Of a stretch of 64,000 bases of DNA, positions 25,161 to 33,658 are shown in pieces (positions within the stretch are counted from its first letter, which is position 1; each line of letters opens with the position of its first letter). The translations under genes were made by a program, and so were the position numbers. The stretch covers positions 21,290-85,289 of the forward strand of contig JBQTIX010000076.1 of the NCBI GenBank assembly GCA_052387695.1, read 5' to 3'. The stretch comes from Panacagrimonas sp052387695 (GTDB lineage Bacteria > Pseudomonadota > Gammaproteobacteria > Nevskiales > Nevskiaceae). Below the pieces are notes generated by a model. That model worked only from the letters and a program-made list of their open reading frames with translations. It searched no databases and had not been told where the DNA came from.

Positions 25161-28052
25161 ATGCAATCCATCGCCGAAAACGACCTGGGCACTCCCGCGA
25201 GCGAATCCGCGAAGCTCGTCACGCTCAATATCGACGGCTTCGAGGTCAGCGTGCCGGAAGGCACGTCCGTCATGCGCGCCGCCGCGCTCGCGGACCTGAA
25301 GATTCCCAAGCTCTGCGCAACCGATCAGCTCGAAGCCTTCGGCTCCTGCCGGCTGTGCCTGGTGCAGATCGAGGGCATGAAGGGCTATCCGGCCTCGTGC
25401 ACCACGCCGGTCGCACAGGGCATGAAAGTGACGACGCAGAACGGCAAGCTCGCCGAGCTGCGCCGTGGCGTGATGGAGCTGTACATCTCCGATCACCCGC
25501 TCGATTGCCTGACCTGCCCGGCCAACGGCCACTGCGAGTTGCAGGACATGGCGGGTGTGGTCGGCCTGCGCGAAGTGCGCTACGGCTATGAGGGCGACAA
25601 CCACATTCATCAATACGTGCCGGGGAAAGGCGAGGTCAATCCACGTTTCGTCGCGAAAGACGAGAGCAATCCCTACTTCACCTTCGACCCGAGCAAGTGC
25701 ATCGTCTGCTCACGCTGTGTGCGCGCCTGCGACGAGCAGCAGGGAACCCTGGCGCTGACGATTCAGGCGCGCGGTTTCGACTCGAAGGTTTCGGCCAGCG
25801 TGGACGAATCTTTCCTCGCATCCGAATGCGTGTCCTGCGGCGCCTGCGTGCAGGCCTGCCCGACGGCGACGCTCACGGAGAAGTCGGTTATCGCCATGGG
25901 CCAAGCCGAGCACAGCGCAATCACGACCTGTGCCTATTGCGGCGTGGGCTGTTCGTTCCGCGCCGAGATGAAGGGCGAGGAAATCGTGCGCATGGTGCCG
26001 AACAAGGACGGCCACGCGAACCATGGACACTCGTGCGTGAAGGGGCGCTTCGCCATCGGCTACGCGACGCACAGCGATCGCATCACCAAGCCGATGATTC
26101 GCTCGAAGATCAGCGACCCCTGGCGCGAGGTGAGCTGGGACGAGGCGATCAGCCACGCGGCATCCGAGTTCAAGCGCATCCAGGGGACCTACGGGCTCGA
26201 TTCGGTCGGTGCCATCACGTCCAGTCGCTGCACCAACGAAGAGGTCTACATCGTCCAGAAGCTGGTGCGTGCGGCTTTCGGCAACAATAACGTCGATACC
26301 TGCGCGCGTGTCTGCCACTCGCCGACCGGCTACGGCCTGAAGCAGACGCTGGGCGAGTCCGCCGGCACGCAGACCTTCGATTCGGTGATGAAGGCCGATG
26401 TGATCGTCGTGATCGGCGCCAATCCCACCGATGGCCATCCGGTGTTTGCCTCGCAGATGAAGCGCCGCTTGCGCCAGGGCGCGAAGCTCATCGTGGCCGA
26501 TCCGCGTCGCATCGATCTCGTGCGTACACCGCACATCCAGGCGCAGCATCATCTCGCGCTGCGTCCCGGCACCAACGTCGCGCTCATCAACTCGCTGGCC
26601 CACGTGGTGGTGACGGAAGGGTTGGTGAAGGAAGACTTCGTGCGCGCGCGTTGCGATATCGAATCCTTCGACAAGTGGCGCGACTTCGTTGCGCTGGAAC
26701 GTAACTCGCCAGAAGCGATGGAAGCCGTAACCGGCGTAGCGGCCGCGGAAGTGCGGGCAGCTGCGCGGCTCTACGCCAAAGCCGGCAACGGCGCGATCTA
26801 CTACGGCCTCGGCGTCACGGAGCACAGCCAAGGTTCGACCATGGTCATGGGCATCGCCAACCTTGCGATGGCCACCGGCAATGTCGGCCGCGAAGGTGTT
26901 GGCGTGAATCCGTTGCGCGGCCAGAACAACGTGCAGGGCTCCTGCGACATGGGATCGTTCCCGCACGAGCTGCCGGGCTATCGCCATGTGTCGGACGACG
27001 TGGCGCGCGCCGCATTCGAAAAAGAATGGGGCGTGAAGCTCTCGGGCGAGCAGGGCTTGCGCATTCCCAATATGTTCGAGGCCTCGCTCGACGGCGAGTT
27101 CAAGGGCCTGTACGTGCAGGGTGAGGACATCGCGCAATCCGATCCGAACACGCAGCACGTCACCGCCTCGCTGTCGGCCATGGAATGCATCGTCGTGCAG
27201 GACTTGTTTCTCAACGAGACCGCCAAGTTCGCGCACGTTTTTCTGCCGGGCTCGTCCTTCCTCGAAAAGGACGGCACGTTCACCAACGCGGAGCGTCGCA
27301 TCTCGCGCGTGCGCCAGGTCATGCGGCCCAAGTCCGGCGTGGGCGAATGGGAGGCCACGCAGCGGCTCGCGAATGCGCTCGGCTATCCGATGAACTACTC
27401 GCACCCGTCCGAGATCATGGACGAGATCGCGCGGCTCACGCCCACGTTCACGGGCGTCAGCTTCGACCGGATCGATCAGCTCGGCAGCATCCAGTGGCCG
27501 TGCAACGCGCAGCATCCCGAGGGCACGCCGACCATGCACGTCGATGAGTTCGTGCGCGGCAAGGGCCGCTTCCTGGTGACGGAATACGTGGCGACGCGCG
27601 AGAAGGTCAACGCCAAGTACCCGCTGATCATGACCACCGGCCGCATCCTGTCGCAGTACAACGTGGGCGCGCAGACGCGGCGCACGGAGAATCTTGCGTG
27701 GCACAGCGAGGACGTGATCGAAATCCATCCGCAGGACGCGGAAGACCGCGGCATCGCCGAGGGCGACTGGCTGGGTATCGAGAGTCGCGCGGGCGACACG
27801 GTGCTGCGTGCGCGCATCACCGAGCGCATGCAGCCGGGCGTCGTTTACACGACGTTCCATCATCCGTTCTCCGGCGCCAACGTCATTACTACCGAGAACT
27901 CGGACTGGGCGACGAATTGCCCCGAGTACAAGGTCACCGCCGTGCAGGTGACGCGCGTGAGCCAGCCTTCGGAGTGGCAGAAGCGCTACCGCGAGTTCAG
28001 CGACCGACAGCAGGAATTGTTGCGCGCAGCGGATGCGGTGGAGGCCAAGTAA
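25161..28052 (+). CDS. fdsA: NAD-dependent formate dehydrogenase, alpha (catalytic) subunit
   Basis: A 963-residue molybdopterin enzyme that oxidises formate to CO2. The N-terminal part is NuoG-like: a 2Fe-2S domain (GSCRLCLVQIEG, CTTPV), a His-Cys cluster motif HPLDCLTCPANGHCELQ, and two 4Fe-4S sites (CIVCSRCVRAC; CVSCGACVQACPTATL). The MopB part starts with another 4Fe-4S motif, CAYCGVGCSF. The molybdenum ligand is the cysteine in CARVCHSPTGYGL, not selenocysteine. Downstream are NPTDGHPVFASQMKRRL and the C-terminal cofactor-binding domain. The architecture matches soluble FdsABG enzymes. The fdhD gene follows 4 bases later. Confidence 0.97.
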   Translation: MQSIAENDLGTPASESAKLVTLNIDGFEVSVPEGTSVMRAAALADLKIPKLCATDQLEAFGSCRLCLVQIEGMKGYPASCTTPVAQGMKVTTQNGKLAELRRGVMELYISDHPLDCLTCPANGHCELQDMAGVVGLREVRYGYEGDNHIHQYVPGKGEVNPRFVAKDESNPYFTFDPSKCIVCSRCVRACDEQQGTLALTIQARGFDSKVSASVDESFLASECVSCGACVQACPTATLTEKSVIAMGQAEHSAITTCAYCGVGCSFRAEMKGEEIVRMVPNKDGHANHGHSCVKGRFAIGYATHSDRITKPMIRSKISDPWREVSWDEAISHAASEFKRIQGTYGLDSVGAITSSRCTNEEVYIVQKLVRAAFGNNNVDTCARVCHSPTGYGLKQTLGESAGTQTFDSVMKADVIVVIGANPTDGHPVFASQMKRRLRQGAKLIVADPRRIDLVRTPHIQAQHHLALRPGTNVALINSLAHVVVTEGLVKEDFVRARCDIESFDKWRDFVALERNSPEAMEAVTGVAAAEVRAAARLYAKAGNGAIYYGLGVTEHSQGSTMVMGIANLAMATGNVGREGVGVNPLRGQNNVQGSCDMGSFPHELPGYRHVSDDVARAAFEKEWGVKLSGEQGLRIPNMFEASLDGEFKGLYVQGEDIAQSDPNTQHVTASLSAMECIVVQDLFLNETAKFAHVFLPGSSFLEKDGTFTNAERRISRVRQVMRPKSGVGEWEATQRLANALGYPMNYSHPSEIMDEIARLTPTFTGVSFDRIDQLGSIQWPCNAQHPEGTPTMHVDEFVRGKGRFLVTEYVATREKVNAKYPLIMTTGRILSQYNVGAQTRRTENLAWHSEDVIEIHPQDAEDRGIAEGDWLGIESRAGDTVLRARITERMQPGVVYTTFHHPFSGANVITTENSDWATNCPEYKVTAVQVTRVSQPSEWQKRYREFSDRQQELLRAADAVEAK

Positions 28053-28056
28053 GGCC

Positions 28057-28869
28057 ATGGCTCTACCCGCACATTCCGGAGTCCAGGTCTGGCGCGAAGA
28101 CGGCGCCGCGCCGGATCGCGTGGCTGAGGAAGTGCCGGTCGCGCTGCTCTACAACGGCGAATCACATGTGGTGATGATGTGCACGCCGGCCGACCTCGAA
28201 GATTTTGCCCGCGGTTTCAGCGTCACCGAAGACATCGTCGAGCAGGTGAGCGAGATCGAGCGCGTCGCAGTGCGCGAACTGCCGCAACAGAACGGTTACG
28301 AAATCGACGTGCAGATTCCGTCCGAGCGCGCCGCGCAGCTCGCGGGCCGCCAGCGCAACCTGCAAGGCCGCACGGGCTGCGGTCTGTGCGGCGCTCAGAC
28401 GCTCGAAGCGGCGATCCGCCCGCCGCGTCGCGTGCCCGCGGGCGCGAACCTGAGCCTGGCTGCGATTCGCCGCGCGCTCGAGGGTCTGCGCAAGCAGCAG
28501 CCTCTGAACGCCGCGACCGGCGCCACACACGCTGCGGCCTGGGCGACGCCGGATGGCCTGATCGTCGCGACGCGCGAGGATGTAGGCCGGCACAACGCGC
28601 TGGACAAGCTCGTCGGCCATCTGCTGACGACGCGGCAGGATCTGTCGCGCGGGTTTCTCGTCATCACCAGCCGCGCGAGTTACGAGATGGTGGCCAAGGC
28701 TGCGAGCGTCGGCATGCCCGTGGTGGTGGCGATTTCCGCGCCGACCGCCTACGCAGTGCGCGTGGCCGAAGAGGCCGGCATCACGCTGATCGGTTTCGCA
28801 CGTGGTGATCGCCAGGTGATCTACGCCTGTCCCGGACGCGTCCTTGGAGCAACCGGAACGCGTTCATGA
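28057..28869 (+). CDS. fdhD: Formate dehydrogenase accessory sulfurtransferase FdhD
   Basis: A 270-residue protein that, in the studied homologue, passes sulfur from the cysteine desulfurase IscS to the molybdenum cofactor of formate dehydrogenase. The essential C-x-x-C loop is present in GRTGCGLCGAQTLEA. Other conserved stretches are GFSVTEDIVEQ, TREDVGRHNALDKLVGHLL and FLVITSRASYEMVAKAA. The ATG at 28057 lies 4 bases after the fdsA stop; a 28033 start would lie inside fdsA. In Fds operons this gene is called fdsC. Its stop overlaps the next start by ATGA. Confidence 0.95.
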   Translation: MALPAHSGVQVWREDGAAPDRVAEEVPVALLYNGESHVVMMCTPADLEDFARGFSVTEDIVEQVSEIERVAVRELPQQNGYEIDVQIPSERAAQLAGRQRNLQGRTGCGLCGAQTLEAAIRPPRRVPAGANLSLAAIRRALEGLRKQQPLNAATGATHAAAWATPDGLIVATREDVGRHNALDKLVGHLLTTRQDLSRGFLVITSRASYEMVAKAASVGMPVVVAISAPTAYAVRVAEEAGITLIGFARGDRQVIYACPGRVLGATGTRS

Positions 28870-29090
28870 ACGTCGAACACCTCGTGCAGATGGCCAACGA
28901 CATCGGTGACTTCTTTGGCGGCGAGCCGAAGCGGGACGACCAGGTTGCCGGCGTGCTCAATCACATCAAACGCTTCTGGGATCCGCGCATGCGGCGGCAG
29001 ATTCTCGATTACGTGCGCAGCGGCGGCGACGAATTGGCCGAGCATGTACGCGCGGCGGTGCTGATGCTGGAACCCGCCGCGACCCGATAG
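28866..29090 (+). CDS. fdsD: Formate dehydrogenase delta subunit
   Basis: A 74-residue protein of the FdsD family. Recognisable stretches are LVQMANDIGDFFG, VLNHIKRFWDPRMRRQI and YVRSGGDELAEHVRAAVL. FdsD is found only with soluble NAD-dependent formate dehydrogenases and is needed for an active enzyme in the organisms studied, but its biochemical role is not settled. It overlaps fdhD by ATGA and is the last gene of the operon. The next gene runs in the opposite direction, 22 bases away. Confidence 0.93.
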   Translation: MNVEHLVQMANDIGDFFGGEPKRDDQVAGVLNHIKRFWDPRMRRQILDYVRSGGDELAEHVRAAVLMLEPAATR

Positions 29091-29112
29091 ATGGACCGTG
29101 CGCCCGATCCGC

Positions 29113-30183
29113 CTATTGCCCGAGTTCGTCCATCGCGTAAGGCATCAGCGGTGGCTCGCTGGCGGCCAGGTGTGGGTGGGGCAGACCCCTGCCCAGACTG
29201 TCCGCCACGATTTCCAGAAGTCCGGTCACGATCGGCGCACTGAGCAGGGCGGCGAGATCAACCGGCAGCAGGCGGCACAATTCCGACGGACCCCCTGCGC
29301 GCTCCACGTCGGCCGGACCCGGGTTGCTGATGGCGTCAACTGCCAGGGCGAACGCCACCGGATCGGTGGTGCCAATGGTCCCGTGCTCTGTGAGGTATCC
29401 CGGGCAGACATCCTGTATCAGGATGTTGGCCACGCGAGCATTGTTCTGGTCGAAATCCAGGGCGGCGGTCGGAACCGGCAGCACCGGTCGAACCAGCTCG
29501 TCGAACAGCGTATAGATCGAGGTGTAATCGACTTCACCGGGCGTTTCGTCGCCGGCATTGAGCGCGGTGACGAAGTCCGAACCAGGGGTGAACTGGTAGA
29601 TCACCTCGGGCAACAACCCGATCGGCAATTCACCCAGGCCGAGGGTGTCGAACAACGCTTCGAGTACGGCGCCCGGCAAGGCCACGTTGGTGCCGTGACT
29701 CGGCCCCGCGAACAGGACGAAATCGCTGACGATCGCGCGTGCAGACGGCCAGAATTTGAGCGCCCAGCGCGGCATCAGCCCGCCCTGGCTGTGACCGATC
29801 ATCGCGATCTTGCGACCCGTTTCCGCAAATATCCGGTGCAGCGCGTTGACGACGAACTCGGCCGACACCTGCATGTCGCCCAGCCCGCGGTCCGGGTAGG
29901 TCAGGATGCAGACGTCGAAGCCCATCTCGACCAGCTGCGGCGTGTAGAACAGCGTGAACTCCTCGGCTCCGGTGACCGTGGTGCCATGTACCAGCAGCAC
30001 GGGCGGCTTGTCGGGATGTTCGAAAGGCGTGCAGTTCAGCGCATTGTCCATCTCGGCCTTGGACGATTGCAGCGGCGGATCGGGCGGCAGGACCGCCTCG
30101 TCACCCGTTCCGCCGCTCCCGCAGCCCTGCAACAGAGAAGCGGCCAGGACGGCCAATGCCGCGACAAGCCTTGCGCTGATCAT
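29113..30183 (-). CDS. Candida antarctica lipase B-like lipoprotein lipase
   Basis: A 356-residue predicted lipoprotein with signal and lipobox LLQGC near residues 17-21, so it is probably anchored in the outer or inner membrane facing the periplasm. The catalytic domain starts at about residue 50 with NCTPFEHPDKPPVLLVHGTT. The nucleophile serine lies in MIGHSQGGLMPRWALKFWPS, followed by FVLFAGPSHGT. The spacing and wording (PPVLLVHGT, a GFDVCIL strand, SAEFVVNAL, SQGGL, WALKFWPS, NLYS-like YTSIYTLFDELV) follow the fungal lipase CALB closely, though GHSQGG replaces the TWSQGG of CALB. The Asp and His of the triad are not assigned with certainty. It stands alone between oppositely oriented genes. 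Confidence 0.8.
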   Translation of the reverse strand: MISARLVAALAVLAASLLQGCGSGGTGDEAVLPPDPPLQSSKAEMDNALNCTPFEHPDKPPVLLVHGTTVTGAEEFTLFYTPQLVEMGFDVCILTYPDRGLGDMQVSAEFVVNALHRIFAETGRKIAMIGHSQGGLMPRWALKFWPSARAIVSDFVLFAGPSHGTNVALPGAVLEALFDTLGLGELPIGLLPEVIYQFTPGSDFVTALNAGDETPGEVDYTSIYTLFDELVRPVLPVPTAALDFDQNNARVANILIQDVCPGYLTEHGTIGTTDPVAFALAVDAISNPGPADVERAGGPSELCRLLPVDLAALLSAPIVTGLLEIVADSLGRGLPHPHLAASEPPLMPYAMDELGQ

Positions 30184-30349
30184 GTGTCACTCCATTTGGA
30201 ATCGCCCGGTGCACCTCCACCGGGTCCTCCGCACTTTGCCGTATCGAACGCCTCCCGTCACGTGCAGAGTCCATCATGTTGTGGTCGATAAATTACCGGC
30301 GCGGCTCGCCGAATCCTCCCACCTTCCTTCAACCGACATCCATTCACTC

Positions 30350-30757
30350 ATGCAAGACGCCACCCGTACGCTGCTGGAAAACTATTACGCCGCTTTCAAT
30401 CGCGCGGACTGGAAAGCCTTCCTCGGCATGCTGACCGACGATGTGATTCACGACATCAACCAAAGCGGCCGGGAAGTGGGACGCGAGGCCTTCGGCCAAT
30501 TCATGGAACGCATGAACCGCAGTTACGCCGAGCAGATTGCGGACATCGTCATCATGGTCAGCGCAGATGGCGCGCGCGCGGCGGTGGAGTTCACTGTGCT
30601 GGGCAGGTATCTCCAGACCGACGAGGGACTGCCCCAAGCGCGTGGCCAGACTTACGAACTGCCGGGTGGAGCCTTCTTCGACGTCCGGGGTGGCAAGGTC
30701 GCGAGGGTCAGCAATTACTACAACCTTCAGGACTGGTTGCGACAGGTCGGCGCGTGA
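30350..30757 (+). CDS. Ketosteroid-isomerase-like (SnoaL) protein
   Basis: A 135-residue NTF2-fold protein. The pattern is LLENYYAAFNRADWKAFLGM, an early Asp-containing loop (LTDDVIHDINQSG), a long sheet, and the ending FFDVRGGKVARVSNYYNLQDW. The length fits stand-alone SnoaL/steroid-delta-isomerase-like proteins. The ATG at 30350 was chosen as the start of the first helix; the frame is open much further upstream but without family similarity. Its stop overlaps the acetyltransferase start, so the two are coupled. The activity is unknown. Confidence 0.8.
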   Translation: MQDATRTLLENYYAAFNRADWKAFLGMLTDDVIHDINQSGREVGREAFGQFMERMNRSYAEQIADIVIMVSADGARAAVEFTVLGRYLQTDEGLPQARGQTYELPGGAFFDVRGGKVARVSNYYNLQDWLRQVGA

Positions 30758-31350
30758 TGGCCGAGCTGCGGATCGAGCTGCTGCGCGGAGCTGGGATCGC
30801 ACGCCAGCTCGATGCGCTCGCCGCGCTGCGCATCGCCGTGTTCCGCGAATGGCCCTATCTTTACGAAGGATCCGCAGAGTACGAATTGAGGTACCTCGAT
30901 ACCTACCTGCGTTGCGAGCGCAGCCTCGCGGTGCTGGTCTGGGATGAGGCGAGTTGCATCGGCGCGTCCACGGTTCTCCCGCTGGCCGATGCGGAAGCGG
31001 CGGCGCAGGCGCCATTTCGCGAGCACGGCCTTGCCATCGATCAGATCGATTACTTCGGCGAATCAGTGATTCTTCGACCCTATCGTGGTCGCGGTCTCGG
31101 CGTCCGGTTCTTCGAGCTGCGTGAGGCGCACGCGCGTGAACAGGGGCTCGCGCTCTGCGCGTTCTGCTCGGTGGAACGGCCGGCCGATCATCCGGCGCGA
31201 CCCTTGAACGACGTGCCGAACGATGCGTTCTGGGCCCGTCGTGGCTATCGCAAGGCGCCGGAGATCAGGGCTGGCTTTTCCTGGCCCGACATCGGCGAGA
31301 CCCAATCCACCGAAAAACCCATGAGCTTCTGGCTGCGGGCACTGACGTGA
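30757..31350 (+). CDS. GNAT-family N-acetyltransferase
   Basis: A 197-residue acetyltransferase of the GNAT fold. The acetyl-CoA loop appears as ILRPYRGRGLGVRFFELREA, with the R/Q-x-x-G-x-G/A pattern (RGRGLG). It starts with ATG at 30757, overlapping the previous stop (TGATG); a GTG at 30754 is an alternative. The carbon-nitrogen hydrolase downstream is its likely functional partner, since GNAT and nitrilase-type domains are fused in one protein in several bacteria. The acyl acceptor is unknown. Confidence 0.82.
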   Translation: MAELRIELLRGAGIARQLDALAALRIAVFREWPYLYEGSAEYELRYLDTYLRCERSLAVLVWDEASCIGASTVLPLADAEAAAQAPFREHGLAIDQIDYFGESVILRPYRGRGLGVRFFELREAHAREQGLALCAFCSVERPADHPARPLNDVPNDAFWARRGYRKAPEIRAGFSWPDIGETQSTEKPMSFWLRALT

Positions 31351-31352
31351 GC

Positions 31353-31383
31353 ACCCCGCACGGTGAAAAACTACTTTGCGGGT
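31353..31383. repeat. Intra-operon hairpin between GNAT and nitrilase-type genes
   Basis: CCCGCA (from 31355) pairs with TGCGGG (to about 31382) around GGTGAAAAACTACTT. It begins right after the TGA stop of the acetyltransferase. The whole is bracketed by the 8-base direct repeat TGAGCACC at 31348-31355 and 31384-31391. The core GGTGAAAAACTACTT is nearly the same as that at 44371. Confidence 0.6.
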
Positions 31384-31405
31384 TGAGCACCGGAGGGGCG
31401 AGCGC

Positions 31406-32296
31406 ATGAGCGCGTTTCTCGCCGCGATGGCGCAGTTCCCGGTGATCCGATACCGCGACTGGGCCGAGGTCGAGGACAGGCTCGACCGCTGGGTTGCCGA
31501 CGCGACGGGGCAGGGCGCGAAGCTGCTGGTGTTTCCCGAGTATGCGTCGATGTCGCTGGCGGCGCTGCTGTCGCCGTCGGCGCAGGGCGACCTTGCACTG
31601 CAGTTGCAGGAATTGCAGGGCTTGCGGAGCGACTGGCTGGCGCTGCATCGACGTCTGGCCCATGCGCACGGCGTCCATGTGCTTGCGGGCAGCTTTCCCT
31701 GGCAGGTCGAGGGTGCGCTGCGCTACGTCAATCGCGCCTGGCTGTGCAGCCCGAACGGTGATGCACAGTTTCAGGACAAGCAGATCATGACGCGCTTCGA
31801 GCGCGAGCACTGGGGGATTTCGAGCGGTGAGCCGGCCCGGGTTTTTGCCACTTCGCTGGGCCTGATCGGCATTGCGATCTGCTACGACTCGGAGTTTCCG
31901 CTGCTGGTACGCGCGCAGGTCGAAGCGGGGGCCGAAATCCTCCTGGTGCCCTCCTGCACCGATGCGGCGGCGGGCTATCACCGGGTGCGCATCGCGGCCC
32001 AGGCGCGGGCGCTGGAGAGCCAGTGCCATGTGCTGATGTCGCCGCTGGTCGGCGAGGCGCCGTGGTCACCGGCGGTGGACGTCAACGTCGGGGCGGCGGG
32101 TCTTTACGGTCCGCCCGACAAGGGGTTCCCGGATGATGGGGTGATTGCGCAGGGACAATTGAACGAGCCGGGGTGGATCCTTGGCGAGATCGACCCGGCG
32201 CGCATGCGAAGCGTCCGTCAGGACGGGCAGGTGCTGAATTGGCGGCATTGGTCTGAGCGGATAAACACGCCGGCGAAGATCGTCCCGCTGTCCTGA
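31406..32296 (+). CDS. Carbon-nitrogen hydrolase (nitrilase superfamily amidase)
   Basis: A 296-residue member of the nitrilase superfamily, which hydrolyses amide C-N bonds in small molecules. The Glu-Lys-Cys triad is visible: E45 in LVFPEYASM, K125 in FQDKQIMTRFE, and C159 in IAICYDSEFP. A second conserved glutamate lies in FEREHWG. The ATG at 31406 follows GGAGGGGCGAGC; an earlier start at 31376 precedes this site. The neighbouring GNAT gene suggests a two-step amide modification pathway, as in fused GNAT/nitrilase proteins. The substrate is unknown. Confidence 0.88.
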   Translation: MSAFLAAMAQFPVIRYRDWAEVEDRLDRWVADATGQGAKLLVFPEYASMSLAALLSPSAQGDLALQLQELQGLRSDWLALHRRLAHAHGVHVLAGSFPWQVEGALRYVNRAWLCSPNGDAQFQDKQIMTRFEREHWGISSGEPARVFATSLGLIGIAICYDSEFPLLVRAQVEAGAEILLVPSCTDAAAGYHRVRIAAQARALESQCHVLMSPLVGEAPWSPAVDVNVGAAGLYGPPDKGFPDDGVIAQGQLNEPGWILGEIDPARMRSVRQDGQVLNWRHWSERINTPAKIVPLS

Positions 32297-32367
32297 ACCT
32301 CGGGCGAACAGCCGGAATCCACAGGGGTCACAACGGAGTGACGCTGCCGAAGACCTGACCAGGGCTG

Positions 32368-33156
32368 CTACGGCACCGCGCGCGGCAGGAAGAATTTGAA
32401 CCGACTGCCCTGGCCGGGTTCGGATTCGAGCCAGATACGGCCGCCGTGGCGCTCGACGATCTTCTTGCAGATCGACAGGCCGAGGCCCGTGCCGTCGTAC
32501 TCGTCCTCGTGGTGCAGGCGCTGAAACAGCACGAACACCCGCTCATGGGATTCCGACGCGATACCGATGCCGTTGTCGCCCACACGGAAGGTCCAGCCCT
32601 CGCTGCTCTCCTCGCAATCCAGGCTGACGGCTGCGGTCTGTCCGCGCGGCTGGAATTTGATTGCGTTGTCGATCAGGTTCAAACACACCTGCAAGAGTGG
32701 AGCGGCATCGCCCCAGAAGCGGGGCAGATGGCCCGTTTCAAGTTGCGCTCCGGACCGTTCGAGCGCTGCGTGCAGGGAGGTGCGGATCTGTTGGACCAGA
32801 ACCTCGCCGTCGATCCAGCCCGGTGTCACCGGTGCGCGCGCAGCACGGGAGTACAGCAGCAGATCGTCGATCAGCCGTTGCATCTTGCGTACGCCGGAGT
32901 CGATGAAGCTCAGGAATTCCTGTCCGTCGCCCTGCAGGACGCCGCCGTAGCGTTTGGACAGCAGTTGTGCAAAGCCCGCGACCGTGCGCAGCGGCGCCCT
33001 GAGATCGTGCGAGACAACGTAGGTCAACTGCTCGAGTTCGGCGTGGCTGCGCGCGAGTTGTTCGGTTTTTTCGTGTAGCTCGATTTCGATGCGCCCGCGT
33101 TCCGCGATCTGATGCTCCAGTTCGCGACGCAGCAGATCTTCGGTGTCCGATGCCAT
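32368..33156 (-). CDS. Sensor histidine kinase without an evident sensor domain
   Basis: A 262-residue kinase. A short coiled coil (LLRRELEHQIAERGRIEIEL, residues about 8-50) precedes the HisKA domain with the phospho-acceptor histidine in LTYVVSHDLRAPLRTVAGFA. The HATPase_c domain has the N-box CLNLIDNAIKFQPRG, G1 VGDNGIGIA, F-box VFVLFQRLH and G2 GTGLGLSICKKIVERHGG. There is no membrane segment or PAS domain, so it is probably a soluble kinase acting on a partner elsewhere; it resembles the core of phytochrome-like kinases (SHDLRAPLR). The ATG at 33156 was preferred over a longer frame reaching 33393, which would overlap the divergent lipoprotein gene and is arginine-rich and unconserved. 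Confidence 0.85.
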   Translation of the reverse strand: MASDTEDLLRRELEHQIAERGRIEIELHEKTEQLARSHAELEQLTYVVSHDLRAPLRTVAGFAQLLSKRYGGVLQGDGQEFLSFIDSGVRKMQRLIDDLLLYSRAARAPVTPGWIDGEVLVQQIRTSLHAALERSGAQLETGHLPRFWGDAAPLLQVCLNLIDNAIKFQPRGQTAAVSLDCEESSEGWTFRVGDNGIGIASESHERVFVLFQRLHHEDEYDGTGLGLSICKKIVERHGGRIWLESEPGQGSRFKFFLPRAVP

Positions 33157-33295
33157 CAGGCTTGAGGCTCCAGGGTTGAGAGGTCGGTCCCGCACATCGC
33201 GGCGTCGTCGTCGAGGATCATGCCACGCAGACCAGGGAGCTTTGCGCAGGCGCGCAGCGGTATGCTTCGTGTCGTCCACAAGGCGAGTGAAGCCC

Positions 33296-33658
33296 ATGAA
33301 TCGACTCCTCACGATTTTTTCAGTATGCGCGGCCCTCCTGCTTGGCGGCTGCGCTCGGGATCGCGTGATCGTTGACAGCAGAGGTATGGACACGGCCCGC
33401 TACCAGCAGGACATGGCGGAGTGCGAGAGCTACGCCGATCAGGTCTCGACCGGGGCCAAGACCGCCAAGAGCGCCGGCTTTGGCGCGGCGGTGGGCGCGG
33501 CGGTCGCCGCGATCTTCGGCGACAGCAAGGCCGTCGTGCGCGGTGCAAGTACCGGGGGCGTACTCGGTGGCGCCCGCGGTGTCGTGGATGGCGAAGGTGA
33601 AAAAGACCAGGTCCTGCGCAACTGTCTGCGCGGTCGGGGCTACCGCGTTCTCAACTGA
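33296..33658 (+). CDS. Glycine-zipper outer-membrane lipoprotein
   Basis: A 120-residue predicted lipoprotein. The signal ends in the lipobox LLLGGC (cysteine near residue 19). The mature part has a glycine/alanine-rich helix-forming stretch, AGFGAAVGAAVAAIFG followed by GASTGGVLGGARG, typical of glycine-zipper proteins. A C-terminal part contains the cysteine in LRNCLRGRGYRVLN. The ATG at 33296 starts the signal peptide. The stop overlaps the convergent sugar kinase gene by 8 bases. Cell-envelope location is likely; no function is known. Confidence 0.8.
   Translation: MNRLLTIFSVCAALLLGGCARDRVIVDSRGMDTARYQQDMAECESYADQVSTGAKTAKSAGFGAAVGAAVAAIFGDSKAVVRGASTGGVLGGARGVVDGEGEKDQVLRNCLRGRGYRVLN

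Noticed and set aside
26280..26330. Selenocysteine at the FdsA active site
   Set aside because: The codon at the molybdenum-ligand position in CARVCHSPTGYGL is a normal cysteine codon, so no TGA readthrough is needed.
25710..28058. Open reading frame of about 780 codons antisense to fdsA
   Set aside because: It is rich in Arg, His and Ala, has no recognisable domain and mirrors a well-supported gene. Long antisense frames are expected in GC-rich DNA.
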